Shown in pieces: positions 22,768 to 33,059 of a DNA stretch of 64,000 nucleotides. The translations under genes were made by a program, and so were the position numbers. The stretch is from Adiantum capillus-veneris (Eukaryota; Streptophyta; Polypodiopsida; Polypodiales; Pteridaceae), in assembly GCA_014529385.2 (NCBI GenBank), contig CM043959.1, forward strand, positions 53,929,253 to 53,993,252. Direction: 5' to 3'. The notes below the pieces were generated by a model. It was not told where the DNA came from and did not search any database. It worked only from the letters and a program-made list of their open reading frames with translations. Each line of letters begins with the position of its first letter. Position 1 is the first letter of the stretch.

Positions 22768-24141
22768 TTGCAAGCCATCCATCAAAAGAAGGCTGACAAG
22801 GAACAAGCAGAGCTTAAAAAAATCCAAGCAAGAGTTGAGGCTCGAGAACGACAACAACGTCTTAGACGCCAACGAGAGGCTAATCTGGGAATCACGCAAG
22901 CATTTTTTGAGGACACAGATGATGACTCATTAGAATCTAAGCCACCCCTACGATACCCAATTGAGCTAAATAGCCCCTATGGGAAAGTACTATACAATGC
23001 CTTATTAGATACGGAAGCTAAACACAATTTTTTATCCCATGGAGTTTGGTGTCAATTAGGGAAACCGACCCTATCCCCGAGTACGATGCAAGTCAAGGTC
23101 ATTAATAAAAAGAAAACTGCTATTCTTGGAGTCCTTCAGACCCCTGTTGTCTATGACAATGGAAGCATAGTGCAGAGGTTTCTAGTCATGCCCGCAGGAG
23201 CTATGGAAGGCAACGTAAACCTGGGACGCACGTGGATGTTGGCAACCAAATGCACTATTGATTGGGATACTGGTAGTGTCACGACGCGACCACCGACTCT
23301 TACCCCTATCATTCAAGCAAAGTCACCTACGTTGCAAACTCTAGCAAAGTTGAAGGATAGCCAACATTCACAAGCCAAGGTGGTTAACTCGTCTTTGCCG
23401 GCTGCCCATGAACCTAGCACTTCAACACTTGTAGTTGCAGCAAGAAGTAATATTGCAAGTACTCAACCTGCACGACCTAAGAGTACATATCAATGGGTCC
23501 CCAAGGCCTTACTTCCAACTACCTCAACCCTCCCACCCATTCCAAGAAAAAATTTCCCGGGAAAACCAAGAGCGCGCCCTAGGAGAGTCAAGACCAAATC
23601 ATGATGGATTCCAAGACAACTATTAGAAGCCCAAGGCTACTATGATGGAAATGAGCAAATTTGGGTACCTAAACGTAAAATGTGTCCTTCCCTATCGACA
23701 ACAAACCCATATGAGTCAAACAGTGTAACGCTAAAGCCAATGGCATACCGTAGGAAGGGAAAGATCACAGAATGCTACACACCTAGTCCGGAGCTAGTTT
23801 GGGCTCCAAGGCAAAACCAATTTATTCCACCTAGCTCAGGAAGGGGGGAGTTCCATGAAGCTTCTAGCTCCTCATGTAATACATCCATAGAGGTAAAAGC
23901 TTCTACACAGACTCCATCTATAGTAATGGACCGCCATGAAGCTACAAAAGAATCCACACCTCCCAGTGTTCAAGAATCACCTGATGAACCACTTCAAGTT
24001 CGATCCTGGGAGAGTACCTTACCACCCTTGCAACTTGACGAGGCACCTCGGGTAATAGAAAACTACTGGCAAAAATCCTCACCTATTACCAACTGGAACA
24101 ATTGGTTTCAAAGGGTGACGACATCATTTCAAACGGTATGA
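22768..24141 (+). pseudogene. post-integrase ORF with coiled coil and second retropepsin-like domain
   Basis: The same frame continues after the TAG at 22759. The N-terminal 40 residues are a charged coiled-coil-like helix (KKADKEQAELKKIQARVEAR). Then comes a retropepsin-like fold: NALLDTEAKHNFLSHGVW at about 22999-23050, with DTE in the place of the catalytic DTG, and NLGRTWMLATKCTIDW near 23217-23265. The C-terminal part is Ser/Thr/Pro-rich, ending with Trp-rich VIENYWQKSSPITNWNNWF. A TGA lies at 23602. The loss of Gly in DTG suggests a non-catalytic pseudoprotease. An older copy on the minus strand (48.97-49.25 kb and 33.96-34.24 kb) encodes the same C-terminal region, so this is a normal part of the family. 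I know of no standard name. Confidence 0.7.
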
Positions 24142-24387
24142 TCTACCCAAGGAAGGGGGGAGTGTTTGTGGACATCCATCATTCACTTGCTTCCCTCTCA
24201 GCCTTTCTCCCTGACCTCTTAATCTCCGATCTTAGGGAATGTATATATAAAGCCTTATACTCACAAAAACAAGATAAAAAAGTAAAAGAGCAAGAGCCAT
24301 AACACAAATCATAAAAACAAATTATGCACAATAACATGACCCTTGTAATATTTGCACTCTAACCATCATCTATTTGCGTGTACAGAT

Positions 24388-24810
24388 ATGGCTAGTACGC
24401 TAGAGTCATCCACTCCTGCCTTGGGTGAGAGGTACCCTCGTTACTTTTCACAAATATTTCACATGGTCTTTCCAGTGCTTGCATGTGAATGGGATTTGAT
24501 AGGTACGCTAGCATGTGAGAGGAATTTTGAGGAGTTAGAATGGCTGATACGTCTCTTGACCACGTTTGATCCATACTTAGTAGAGAGCGTTTCTCCCATT
24601 GCACAAGCCTACCCTTTTGACCAAGATGACTATAGGCGTCTAGTGACCTTCTTAGTAAACATGGGCACCTATGATGAAGAAGAAAATTTACACGACTACA
24701 CGGATGGCACATATGGTCTCATGGATGATGACTTTGTTTATCTCGACGACGAAGATAGGGGTTTAGCCTTAGGGTTTCCCCCCAACCTCTACAATATCCT
24801 ATTCCCTTGA
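24388..24810 (+). CDS. small acidic ORF of the gypsy element, conserved in a second copy
   Basis: The 140-residue frame is uninterrupted from the ATG at 24388; the frame is open from 24352. A splice-acceptor-like TTTGCGTGTACAG lies just before the ATG, so the protein could be made from a spliced RNA. The product is strongly acidic in its second half (SPIAQAYPFDQDDYRRLVTF, YDEEENLHDYTDGTYG). No known domain is recognised. A clearly related peptide is encoded at 33316-33582 on the minus strand, in the matching place of an older element copy, which argues that it is a real gene of the family. Its role is unknown. Confidence 0.6.
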   Translation: MASTLESSTPALGERYPRYFSQIFHMVFPVLACEWDLIGTLACERNFEELEWLIRLLTTFDPYLVESVSPIAQAYPFDQDDYRRLVTFLVNMGTYDEEENLHDYTDGTYGLMDDDFVYLDDEDRGLALGFPPNLYNILFP

Positions 24811-26170
24811 CTCTCTAGGGAGAGTGCAAATAATTAGGTTAGAATTCCTTATGTTTTTTGTTGTGTTCAATAAGTGTTGGTACCTTTTTCCACTAATGTG
24901 CCTCCTGGAGGTATTCCTTTTGTTTCCTAGTGTGTACAGGAGCGTGTTGCTATTGATAGGATTTGGACCTTCATGGAATCTTTATCTCGACTCACTCTTC
25001 AAATCAAGCGCGACCATCGACACAAACAGGTGTTTCTTGTCCATTAGCATTGCCCCTTATCTTTTTTGCATCTATGATTGTTTGCTTTAATTGTGATTGG
25101 TAGCCTCATATTCACCGCATTTGCTTAGTATCAAACATTTAATTCAATGTAATTTTTTGTCATAATCACTTGTCTAGGTTTAAAAATCAAGCAGTCCGAC
25201 TAAGCTAGTTTGACCAAGTTAGGTGTTAGAAATCTTCTCTTAATACCATGGGGAATGCCTTCCTAATAATCAATGGTTACTTAGGTTCTTAATCCGATTT
25301 AGGCAGCATTGTGTGAAATGTACTAGGGCTTTCTAGTGGGCTTGACCCTATTGACCTTTAGCTTAAGTATTATAAAGGGAGTTAACTAGTGTGATGAGCT
25401 TGGGGAGGTGTATCACTGTTATATGACCCCCCAAAGTTACAAAATTAAAATGTTGAAAATGAACAAACAAAAAATCAAAGTGCCACACTGTAAAATCTTA
25501 AGCTGGAAGAGAAATCTCAGCTTGATTTGGTACTTCACTCACATGTATTGCCTATGGTACTAGAGCCCTAGAGGTTCCCAGTATGGGCGCTTTTACTTGA
25601 AAAGCAAAAAACCCAAGGCATACAAAATAAGCACACACATCAAAATTGAATCACTGTGAAAAGACTTTGGGGGGTCAAAGAAAAAGTAATTAGTCAGGCG
25701 ATGATTTCATGAGAAATTCCTTTTATGGTAGCTTAACTACAAGGTCTTCTAGATATAGCCTCTAGTCAGCCCTCGAACATGAATACTTGGCTCTCGCGAT
25801 TAAACAACTTAATTGACCACAGAAAATTAAGAAGCTTACCCATGGTATTAATATTCGATCTCTAGTACCTTTCGACCGTCAAATTAGCGACCCCAGACTT
25901 GTTTAATTTTTTACCTTTACATCTGTTTATGCATTTGATTACATTGCAATTTAATGTTCATTGCTGACAAATTGTTTGAAATTCTTTTACCAATCAATTT
26001 GTCTACCTAAAACTGCATATGCTTTTTACTCACTTATGAGAATGCAATTACTGTGCCAATGTTGTTTGATTTTGCAGTGACTGAAGAAGGCTAAGGACAT
26101 TCATCTCAAATGCTCTTCCACCTCGCTAACGAGCTTCAACTCAATAGCTTCCGAGGACAGAATCTACATC
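24811..26170 (+). other. gypsy 3' noncoding region
   Basis: No supported ORF lies between the small acidic ORF and the polypurine tract. The part around 24816-24960 is also recognisable in the minus-strand remnant (33.1-33.27 kb). The rest is AT-rich with no visible repeat. Confidence 0.7.
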
Positions 26171-26183
26171 AGGAAGGGGGGAA
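26171..26183 (+). other. gypsy polypurine tract
   Basis: AGGAAGGGGGGAA lies directly before the 3' LTR. The same AGGAAGGGGGGA string also occurs at 23838 and 24150. Confidence 0.88.
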
Positions 26184-26497
26184 TATTAACCCTCACGGCT
26201 CACGGACACCCCATCACCTACGACGGACGTGTATTATGTATTTGGTAGAGTCATGTACCGGGCTTGTCGGACCAATAGGAAAAGGGTAGGAGTGATCGCC
26301 GATGAGAGGCACACTCTAACTGGGACATTCAAGGGATTAGTTGGCTAAGCATGGGCGCCCAAGTATGAATGGGGTGAGCTCATATAAAAGCCAACTAAAC
26401 CTAAAATTCACTCATTCTCTCATTTGTGAAATAGAAGATTGCTCTTGCTCCATCTCCATCTCCATCTTCTTCTTCCTCACCTCCTTGTGTGTGTGTA

Positions 26498-26531
<34 letters not shown>

Positions 26532-26769
26532 TGCGATCGATCATTGCGGCGGCACGACGGCGGTGAAGCGGTTGAGCATGACGTAGCGGCGTCTCCTTCT
26601 TCTTCGCGGCAAGGAATCCTCCACGGCAGGAGCATAGAGCGGTGAGTGACACACCATTGCCCTCTTTTGAGCTTACTAGTTAAGCTAGTTGTGTACTTGG
26701 AGCCGTCTATGGCTCGCACACGGTGTAACGGCAAGTCCCTTGCTTCGCCAGTGCGGCAAGGAGCACACA
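26184..26769 (+). repeat. gypsy 3' LTR (586 bp)
   Basis: It begins TATTAACCC, with a second-base change from the TG of the 5' copy, and ends GCACACA. A TATA box lies near 26375. Length differs from the 5' LTR mainly through TG/GA and CTT microsatellites. The flank AGGAC follows at 26770-26774. Confidence 0.9.
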
Positions 26770-26774
26770 AGGAC

Positions 26775-27030
26775 AGTCAGAGACAGTACAGGTGCAAGAC
26801 AGGTTTACCCACAGCTTACAGTGTTAGAGAGACAGTGGTTTTTTGAGCTGTTTTTTGGTCTGTTTTTTAGTACAGCAGAGCCATTTTACAAAGGAGACTC
26901 TGCCAAAATTTTTGCAGAATCTGAAGCTTTCTTGGTTCATTTGACAGGTTTATATTGGTTCAGAGGTCAGTTTACAGGGGAAACTCTGTCAAATTTTTCC
27001 CAGGAAAGTAAACTACTGTGAAGCGTAGCT
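26775..27030 (+). other. copia leader, second part
   Basis: This continues the copia leader after the gypsy insertion up to the gag ATG at 27031. Confidence 0.75.
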
Positions 27031-30000
27031 ATGGCTGGATCACAGGACTCTTCTCTTTACAATATCAAGAAGCTGGATGGAACCAATTTCCCATTGTGGA
27101 AGAAGCAGATTTGGCACGTGTTGGTACAAAAGAAGCAGATAAAACCTATAAAGCTCAAGGGGATAAAACCAGAAGATATGGACGAAGATGAATGGAGCGA
27201 AATGGATGAATTGGCACTTTCTCATTATGCTGACTTTGGTAGAAAGCGTTTACTTCAATGTAGCAGACGAGATGTCGGCTTATCAAGCATGGTTAAAGCT
27301 GAGTGATCTTTATGAGAAGCAGAGTGCAGCTTCACAGGTATTCTGGCTTAAGAAGCTTGTTGACTTGAAGATGAAAGAAGGGACACCTATGTCCAATCAT
27401 CTGAATGAATTCAACACAATCTATAGTCAGTTGTCAGCTCAAGGTGTCATGTTTGATGCACCTGTTAGAGCTATGTTCCTGTTGATCACATTGCCGAAAA
27501 GTTGGGACACTTTTCGCACAGCTTTGAGTAATTCTGCACCTCCAGATGGTTTGAACATAGCAGGTGTAGAAGGAAGTCTTCTTACTGAAGAAACCAATAG
27601 AAATACAATGGACAAAGGCAAAGGAACAGCCTTAGTTGTCAGGGGAAGGACCAAAGAAAAGTACAAAGGTGGAAAGAGGAATCAGTCTCCTAGCAAGTCC
27701 CGCAGTGCTAAAGGCAAGAGTGACATAGAATGCTACCATTGTGGCAAGAAGGGTCACATGAAAAGAGACTGCAGAGAATGGAAAGCAGAAAAAGGCAAAA
27801 GAAAGCTGAAGACCATGGTGAGAAGAACAAGTCCTCAGTAAAGATTCAAGAAATAAATGTGACAAACATTGTTGCAGAGGATGACAGTCTAGTGTCAGGA
27901 GACATCTACTTCTTAAAGAATACAATGGACTCAGCTCTTCTTACAGCATCTGATGGAAATGCATTGAGTGACTGGATTATAGACTCAGGGGCATCACTTC
28001 ATGTGTCTCCAAACAAGGAGTGGTTTACCTCTTATGTGACCACTAAAGATCATGTTCGGCTAGGAAATGGGCAGACATGTGAGATCTTAGGTGTTGGAGA
28101 TGTTCAATTGAAGTTTCAGAATGGATCTTCTTTCACGCTGAAGAATGTGAGACATGTTCCTGCAATTACAAAGAGCTTGATCAGCACAGGTTTACTTGAG
28201 GATGCTGGCTACATCACCACTTTTGGACAGAACATGTGGAAGATATCCAAGGATTCTATGACAGTAGCACATGGAGTAAAGTCTGGAGGACTTTACATGA
28301 TTTATGTATCAAATGTCTCTAAAAATGTAATCAATGTAACCGAGCAGCCGAACGTTTCTTTGTGGCATAGCCGGTTAGGACATATGTCCAAGAAGGGAAT
28401 GGAAATCTTGTCTCGTTATGGTTATTTGCCTGGCTTTTCATTTAATGATTTTGAATTCTGTGAACATTGTCTGTATGGTAAGCAAACACAGCAGCCACAT
28501 AAGCATAGAAGCAGTAGAAGAGATACACAGTTGGCACTTGTTCATAGTGATTTGTGTGGACCTATGCCTAACCTATCTCTAGGGGGAGCTTCTTACTTTA
28601 TGACATTTATAGATGATTACTCGAGGAAAGTATGGGTTTACTTTCTCAATCACAAGGATGAAGCGTTTAGTGTTTTCAAAATGTTTGTGACACTTGTGCA
28701 GAATCAGAGTGGCAAGAAGCTTAAATGCTTACGCACTGACAATGGTGGAGAGTATGTTTCAAAGGCCTTTCAGGACTTTTGTAAGTCAAAAGGTATAAAA
28801 TGTGAACTTACTGCTCCTTACAATCCTCCTCAAAATGGTGTTGCTGAGAGGATGAATAGGACCATACAAGAGAAGGTCAGAAGTATGTTGTCTAATGCAC
28901 AGCTGCCAAATGGGTTTTGGGCTGAAGCTGTATCAACAGCTGTTCATCTTGTAAATAGATCTCCTAGCAAGGTTTTGCAGAAGGATTCAGTGCCAGAGAT
29001 GGTATGGTCAGGCAAAATGCCCTGATACAAGCATCTCAGAGTCTTTGGCTGTGAGGCATATACTCAAGTTCCAAAGGAATTTAGGAACAAACTTGAGCCA
29101 AACAGTAGAAAGTGCATCTTTCTAGGCTATGGTAATTCTGGTGAGATGGGGTATAGACTTTGGGATCCCGAATCCAGAAAGGTTGTCCGCAGCAATGATG
29201 TTCACTTTAATGAATCCAAATATCATTCTAAACCAGAGAGGGTTGAGGAGATTAGAAGAGTTGTCTTCCAAGAAGATGGACCTGCACGTGCAAGACAAAA
29301 TGTCAGGGCTCAAGAGGAGCAAGGACGGGATAGAGTGGAACCACAGGTTGTGGCTGAGCCTGAGCCACCTATTGTGCATAGATCTCGACGTGTCACGCGA
29401 CCTCCTGATAGGTTTGTTTCATCTATGAACTATGTCATGTTGATTGATTGCAATGAGCCTTCATGTTACAAGGAAGCAGTGCAAATGAAGGACTCCGGGA
29501 ATTGGCAATTGGCCATGCAATCAGAGATGACAGCTCTGCATAAAAACAAGACATGGAAGCTAGTTAAATTACCACAGGGCAAAAAGGCTCTACCTTGTAA
29601 ATGGGTTTACAGGTATAAAATCGCCGCTCATGATAGTCAGCCAAAGTACAAAGCAAGGCTTGTTGCCAAGGGCTTTAAGCAAGAACAAGGCATTGACTTT
29701 GATGAAGTCTTCTCTCCGGTGGTCAAGATGACTACATTGAGATGCTTTCTTGCATTGGTTGCCATATTAGATTTGGTGTTGCACGAAATGGATGTCAAGA
29801 CAGCGTTCTTGCATGGTGATTTAGATGTGGAAATTTACATGCAGCAGCCAGAAGGGTTTGTTGAGAAAGGCAAGGAAGATTGGGTATGCCAGTTGTTAAA
29901 GAGTCTTTATGGCTTAAAACAATCACCGAGGGCATGGTACCATAAATTCCACAAGTTTATGCTTTCTCAAGGCTACAAACGTAGTGAGTTCGATCACTGT

Positions 30001-31068
30001 CTATATACAAAGAAGGCTAAGGATGGTAGTTGGCTGATCCTTATTTTGTATGTGGATGACATGTTGATTGCTGGCAAGCACTTGGAAGAAATTTCAGCTT
30101 TGAAGTCAAAGATGGCAAAATCGTTTGACATGAAAGACATGGGTGAGGCAAGTCATATACTTGGTATGCGCATTGAGAGAGACAGATCAAAGAAGTTGAT
30201 TTGGTTATCTCAAACAAAGTATATTGACAAGGTTTTGCAATGTTTCAATATGGAGAAGGGAAAGGCACTGAGTGTTCCATTGCCACCATATGTGAAACTT
30301 AGCAAACAAGATTGTCCTGTGTCTCAGGAAGAACAGGCTGAAATGGATAAGATTCCATATGTGTCTGCAGTGGGTAGTTTGATGTATGCAATGATTGCTA
30401 CTCGCCCAGACATTGCATTTGCAGTGGGAGTAGTAAGTCGATACATGTCAAACCCAGGCAAGAAACATTGGGAGGCAGTGAAAGGAATATTGAGATACCT
30501 GAAAGCTACAAAGAGTATGCGTATATGCTATGGGAGTCAGGAGCTAAGTGTAAAGGGTTTTACAGACTCAGATTATGCAGGTGACTTAGACAACCGAAGG
30601 TCTACGTCAAGGTATGTCTTTACATTGGCTGGTGGAGCAGTATCATGGCGTTCTAGATTACAAGATTGTGTTACTCAGTCTACTACAGAGGCTGAATATG
30701 TTGCAGCATCAGAGGCATGCAAAGAATCAATTTGGCTTAATCGACTAGTAACAGATTTGGGAATCAAAGAAGGGATGCCTGTGTTATATTGTGATAGTCA
30801 AAGTGCTATACAATTGGCTCGCAATCCAGTTTATCACTCAAAGACAAAGCATGTGGATGTGAAGTATCATTTCATCAGGGAAATGCTCGAGGATAAGCAA
30901 CTTCAGCTTGTCAAAGTTCACACCACAGAAAATCCTGCTGATCTACTTACAAAAGGACTTCCCTCAGAGAGCTTTGCGCATTTTCGCAAGCAATTAGGTG
31001 TAGGGTATTACATCACTTCTCTACATCTCTTGTATATTAGCTTGTATAGTAGCTTCTCTCACACTTAA
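27031..31068 (+). pseudogene. gag-pol: copia gag-pol polyprotein, broken
   Basis: Gag starts MAGSQDSSLYNIKKLDGTNF, in the style of UBN2/copia gag, and has one zinc knuckle CYHCGKKGHMKRDC near 27731. Then come protease (WIIDSGASLHVSP, about 27975), integrase (HHCC zinc motif near 28365-28490, Asp in HSDLCGPM, Asp in LRTDNGGEY, Glu in NGVAERMNR), reverse transcriptase with YVDDMLIAG near 30048, and RNase H (DSDYAGDLDNRRSTS, TEAEYVAASEA, CDSQSAIQL). Breaks are a frame change 1 to 2 near 27227 in gag, 2 to 1 near 27800 just after the knuckle, and TGA at 29023 after integrase. RT-RNase H from 29146 to the TAA at 31066 is intact. The order PR-IN-RT-RH defines Ty1/copia. Confidence 0.92.
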
Positions 31069-31084
31069 AGTACCACATTGGACT

Positions 31085-31097
31085 TTAAGTGGGAGGT
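31085..31097 (+). other. copia polypurine tract
   Basis: TTAAGTGGGAGGT lies directly before the 3' LTR start TGTTGGGG, 17 bases after the pol stop codon. Confidence 0.8.
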
Positions 31098-31291
31098 TGT
31101 TGGGGTATAAAGCCCAATGTGTTCGCCCAGGTAAGTGGGCGGGCCGCCAAGTATGTACACATATTCTTTTGTAAAAATCTAATAAGAACTCACTATGCTC
31201 TACACATTACAGTAGAGCGAGTTCACCATATCGTCATGCTCTTCTTCTTGCACACACTCTCTCGCATCGCACTTCCGCTCGTACTCCTTCA
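31098..31291 (+). repeat. copia 3' LTR (194 bp)
   Basis: It runs TGTTGGGGTATAAAG..CTCCTTCA and aligns over its full length with 5866-6059. Confidence 0.92.
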
Positions 31292-31296
31292 ACACC
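31292..31296. repeat. copia target-site duplication ACACC, right copy
   Basis: It is identical to 5861-5865. Confidence 0.85.
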
Positions 31297-31654
31297 GTGA
31301 GCTACAAGGTGAGCACTCCTTAGGTTATGGTGAGGGAGTCGGTTTGGCTTGGCCTTGGTGGGCACAGTCAACAGGTCTTGGGGATATTTGGAGTCTCCAA
31401 GGGGATTCTAGGGAAAGCCTTTGGAGGAGCTTGGTGGAGAGATTTATCACACATCTTGGAGGAGTACAGAGTGCTAGACTTTGAGTGGCCAACTGGTGGG
31501 AGTTTTGAGCAGTTTTGAGTTTCAAAAGAGGGATAGCACAGGTTGTGGAGCGTCTTGGAAGAGGCAAGTAAATTGGAGATCTTGCGGCTTGGTTCGTCCA
31601 TCCACACTTTGGAGTGCAAGAAGGTTCCCAGAGTTCCAGATCTTGCAACTTCAA
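31297..31654 (+). other. leader-like sequence of a second, older copia element
   Basis: No ORF is supported. It leads directly into a copia-type gag on the same strand and continues the locus interrupted at 5860. Confidence 0.5.
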
Positions 31655-32570
31655 CATGGCCCCGCCTTGCTCAAGCTCCAACGACAAATGGAACGGGAAT
31701 AACTACGCTCATTGGAATTTGATTATGCGACTTAGGTTCTCACAAAAAGGCTTATGGGATATTGTCGACGGCTCAGAGCCTTGTCCCACACGGGATTCCC
31801 ACAATAGGTACACCCACCTTCAAGATGACGAATATCTCAAATTGTGTGTCGATTGGGATGTGGCTAATGCGAAGGCAATGTCGGCCATTGCGGAATCTCT
31901 TACAAAGGACCTTTCTCCAGCTTCAAACTTTGAAGACTTCCAACAAAATGTGGTTCGAGCTCGTAGTAGGTATGTTTGATCATGATTCTACGATGCGAGT
32001 AGTCTCCCTTCTTGGACAGTTTTTTGCCATCCACTTTCCCCGAGGAAGTTCCATGCAACCATTTCTTATGAAGACTAAATTTATTCATGATCAACTATCA
32101 GCTATGAAGAGTGCACTGACGAGTACCTAGTTAGCTGCTTTGGTTTTCATGAAGTTGCCTCAAGAGTGTGAAACAGTGGCTAGGACACTACGGCTACAAG
32201 TCACGAAGGAAAAGCTGGAATTTGATGATATCATCTCTTTTCTCATTGAGGAGGAAGCCGTGCTGGTCACTCAAGGCAAAATTCAAATTTCAAAGACAGT
32301 GGAAGCACATGGTGAAGCACTTGCTGCTTCGGATTCCAGAAAGAGGACAAAGTACCATTGTTACAAATATGGAAAGCGTGGTTAGTTGGCCAAGGATTGC
32401 AAATCCAAAGGCAAAGACAGAGATTTTACAAAGGACAAAGGTAAAAGTAAGCAATAGGAGGAAACAAGTGATAGTGACTCAGGGAAGGACAACAAGGAGG
32501 TTGTTGGTGCAGTGGTGACTACACTGGCACGGACTCCCACCTTTCAGACGTCTAAAACACTATGGATGGG
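31655..32570 (+). pseudogene. gag: copia-type gag pseudogene (second element)
   Basis: The frame starts MAPPCSSSNDKWNGNNYAHW. The WNGNNYAHWNLIMRLRFSQ.GLWDIVDG block is the typical N-terminal UBN2/copia gag motif. The frame shifts near 31970, has stops near 32128, 32383 and 32456, and the zinc knuckle near 32359-32400 is broken: the second Cys is Tyr and a stop replaces a residue before the final LAKDC. No protease, integrase or RT follows, so only the gag part of this element remains. The younger copia element is inserted just upstream in its leader. Confidence 0.75.
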
Positions 32571-32599
32571 CTATCAAATCCATTGTTGTTGGTCAAATT

Positions 32600-32839
32600 A
32601 TAGATAGGATGTGTTCCAACAGTTCATTATCTTGGAAATTTATATTTTTGTTAAAGTTTAGGCATCTCAAGTGAACTGCCCAAAGTAATCCCATTATTTA
32701 GTTTGACTTTTAGGCATTTATTTTACTTATTTGTCAAAGTCTTGGGTAGGGCAATTTTCTAGGCTTTCTATATAAGCAAACCCTTGCCTCCATTGTATAT
32801 ACATTCAGTGATTCATTTCCAAGGTTGATTGGTTCAAGA

Positions 32840-32841
<2 letters not shown>
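32600..32841 (+). repeat. possible decayed LTR downstream of the gag remnant
   Basis: It begins TGTTCCAACAG near 32610 and has a TATA-like CTATATAAGC near 32770. It lies right after the gag remnant. No partner LTR was found in the window, so this is tentative. Confidence 0.3.

Positions 32842-32906
<65 letters not shown>
32841..32906 (+). repeat. (TC)n microsatellite
   Basis: An almost pure TC dinucleotide run of about 64 bases. Confidence 0.95.
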
Positions 32907-32908
<2 letters not shown>

Positions 32909-33059
32909 TTGACATGAGCTTGAATATTGAATTTAAGGTAGAATACTTAAGTATGTTAGAGACTTTCTTACCAATTACTCTTGAAACAGACAAGCATGAA
33001 TGCTACAAAAAACATGCAAGTATCAATAATAGATAAGAAACACTCGTTTTCTATTGGCC

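Larger units (their letters stand above)
6903..26769 (+). mobile_element. Ty3/gypsy LTR retrotransposon of Tat-like type, carrying a CACTA insertion
   Basis: The LTRs are 575 and 586 bp. The primer site is complementary to tRNA-Asp, as in plant Tat/Athila elements. Gene order is gag, protease, RT, RNase H, integrase, then two extra ORFs and a long 3' region before a polypurine tract. Without the 5.95-kb CACTA insertion the element is about 13.9 kb, large but usual for Tat-type. From 8545 to 24141 everything reads in one frame (frame 1), interrupted only by stop codons at 10192, 10441, 18112, 18190, 18979, 20479, 21511, 22759 and 23602. Some of these may be true gene ends. The copy cannot make all its proteins as it stands. 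Confidence 0.92.
5866..31291 (+). mobile_element. Ty1/copia LTR retrotransposon, split by a nested Ty3/gypsy element
   Basis: Two 194-bp LTRs (5866-6059 and 31098-31291) flank a primer site, a leader, a gag-pol frame and a polypurine tract. A perfect 5-bp duplication ACACC flanks the whole. The element's own sequence is 5866-6902 plus 26775-31291, about 5.55 kb, which is normal for plant copia. A 19.9-kb gypsy element sits in the leader between primer site and gag. By eye the LTRs differ at about 11 of 194 positions, three of them in the outermost five bases. Pol order is protease, integrase, reverse transcriptase, RNase H, which defines Ty1/copia. Confidence 0.93.

Noticed and set aside
8545-24141. 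Stop codons in the gypsy frame as sites of U-to-C RNA editing or programmed readthrough
   Set aside because: U-to-C editing in ferns is known in organelles, and nothing in the nuclear sequence supports it here. Deamination decay is simpler.
27780-27830. Programmed frameshift between copia gag and protease
   Set aside because: The element has another plain frameshift in gag and a stop in pol, and plant copia gag-pol is normally one frame, so mutation is more likely.
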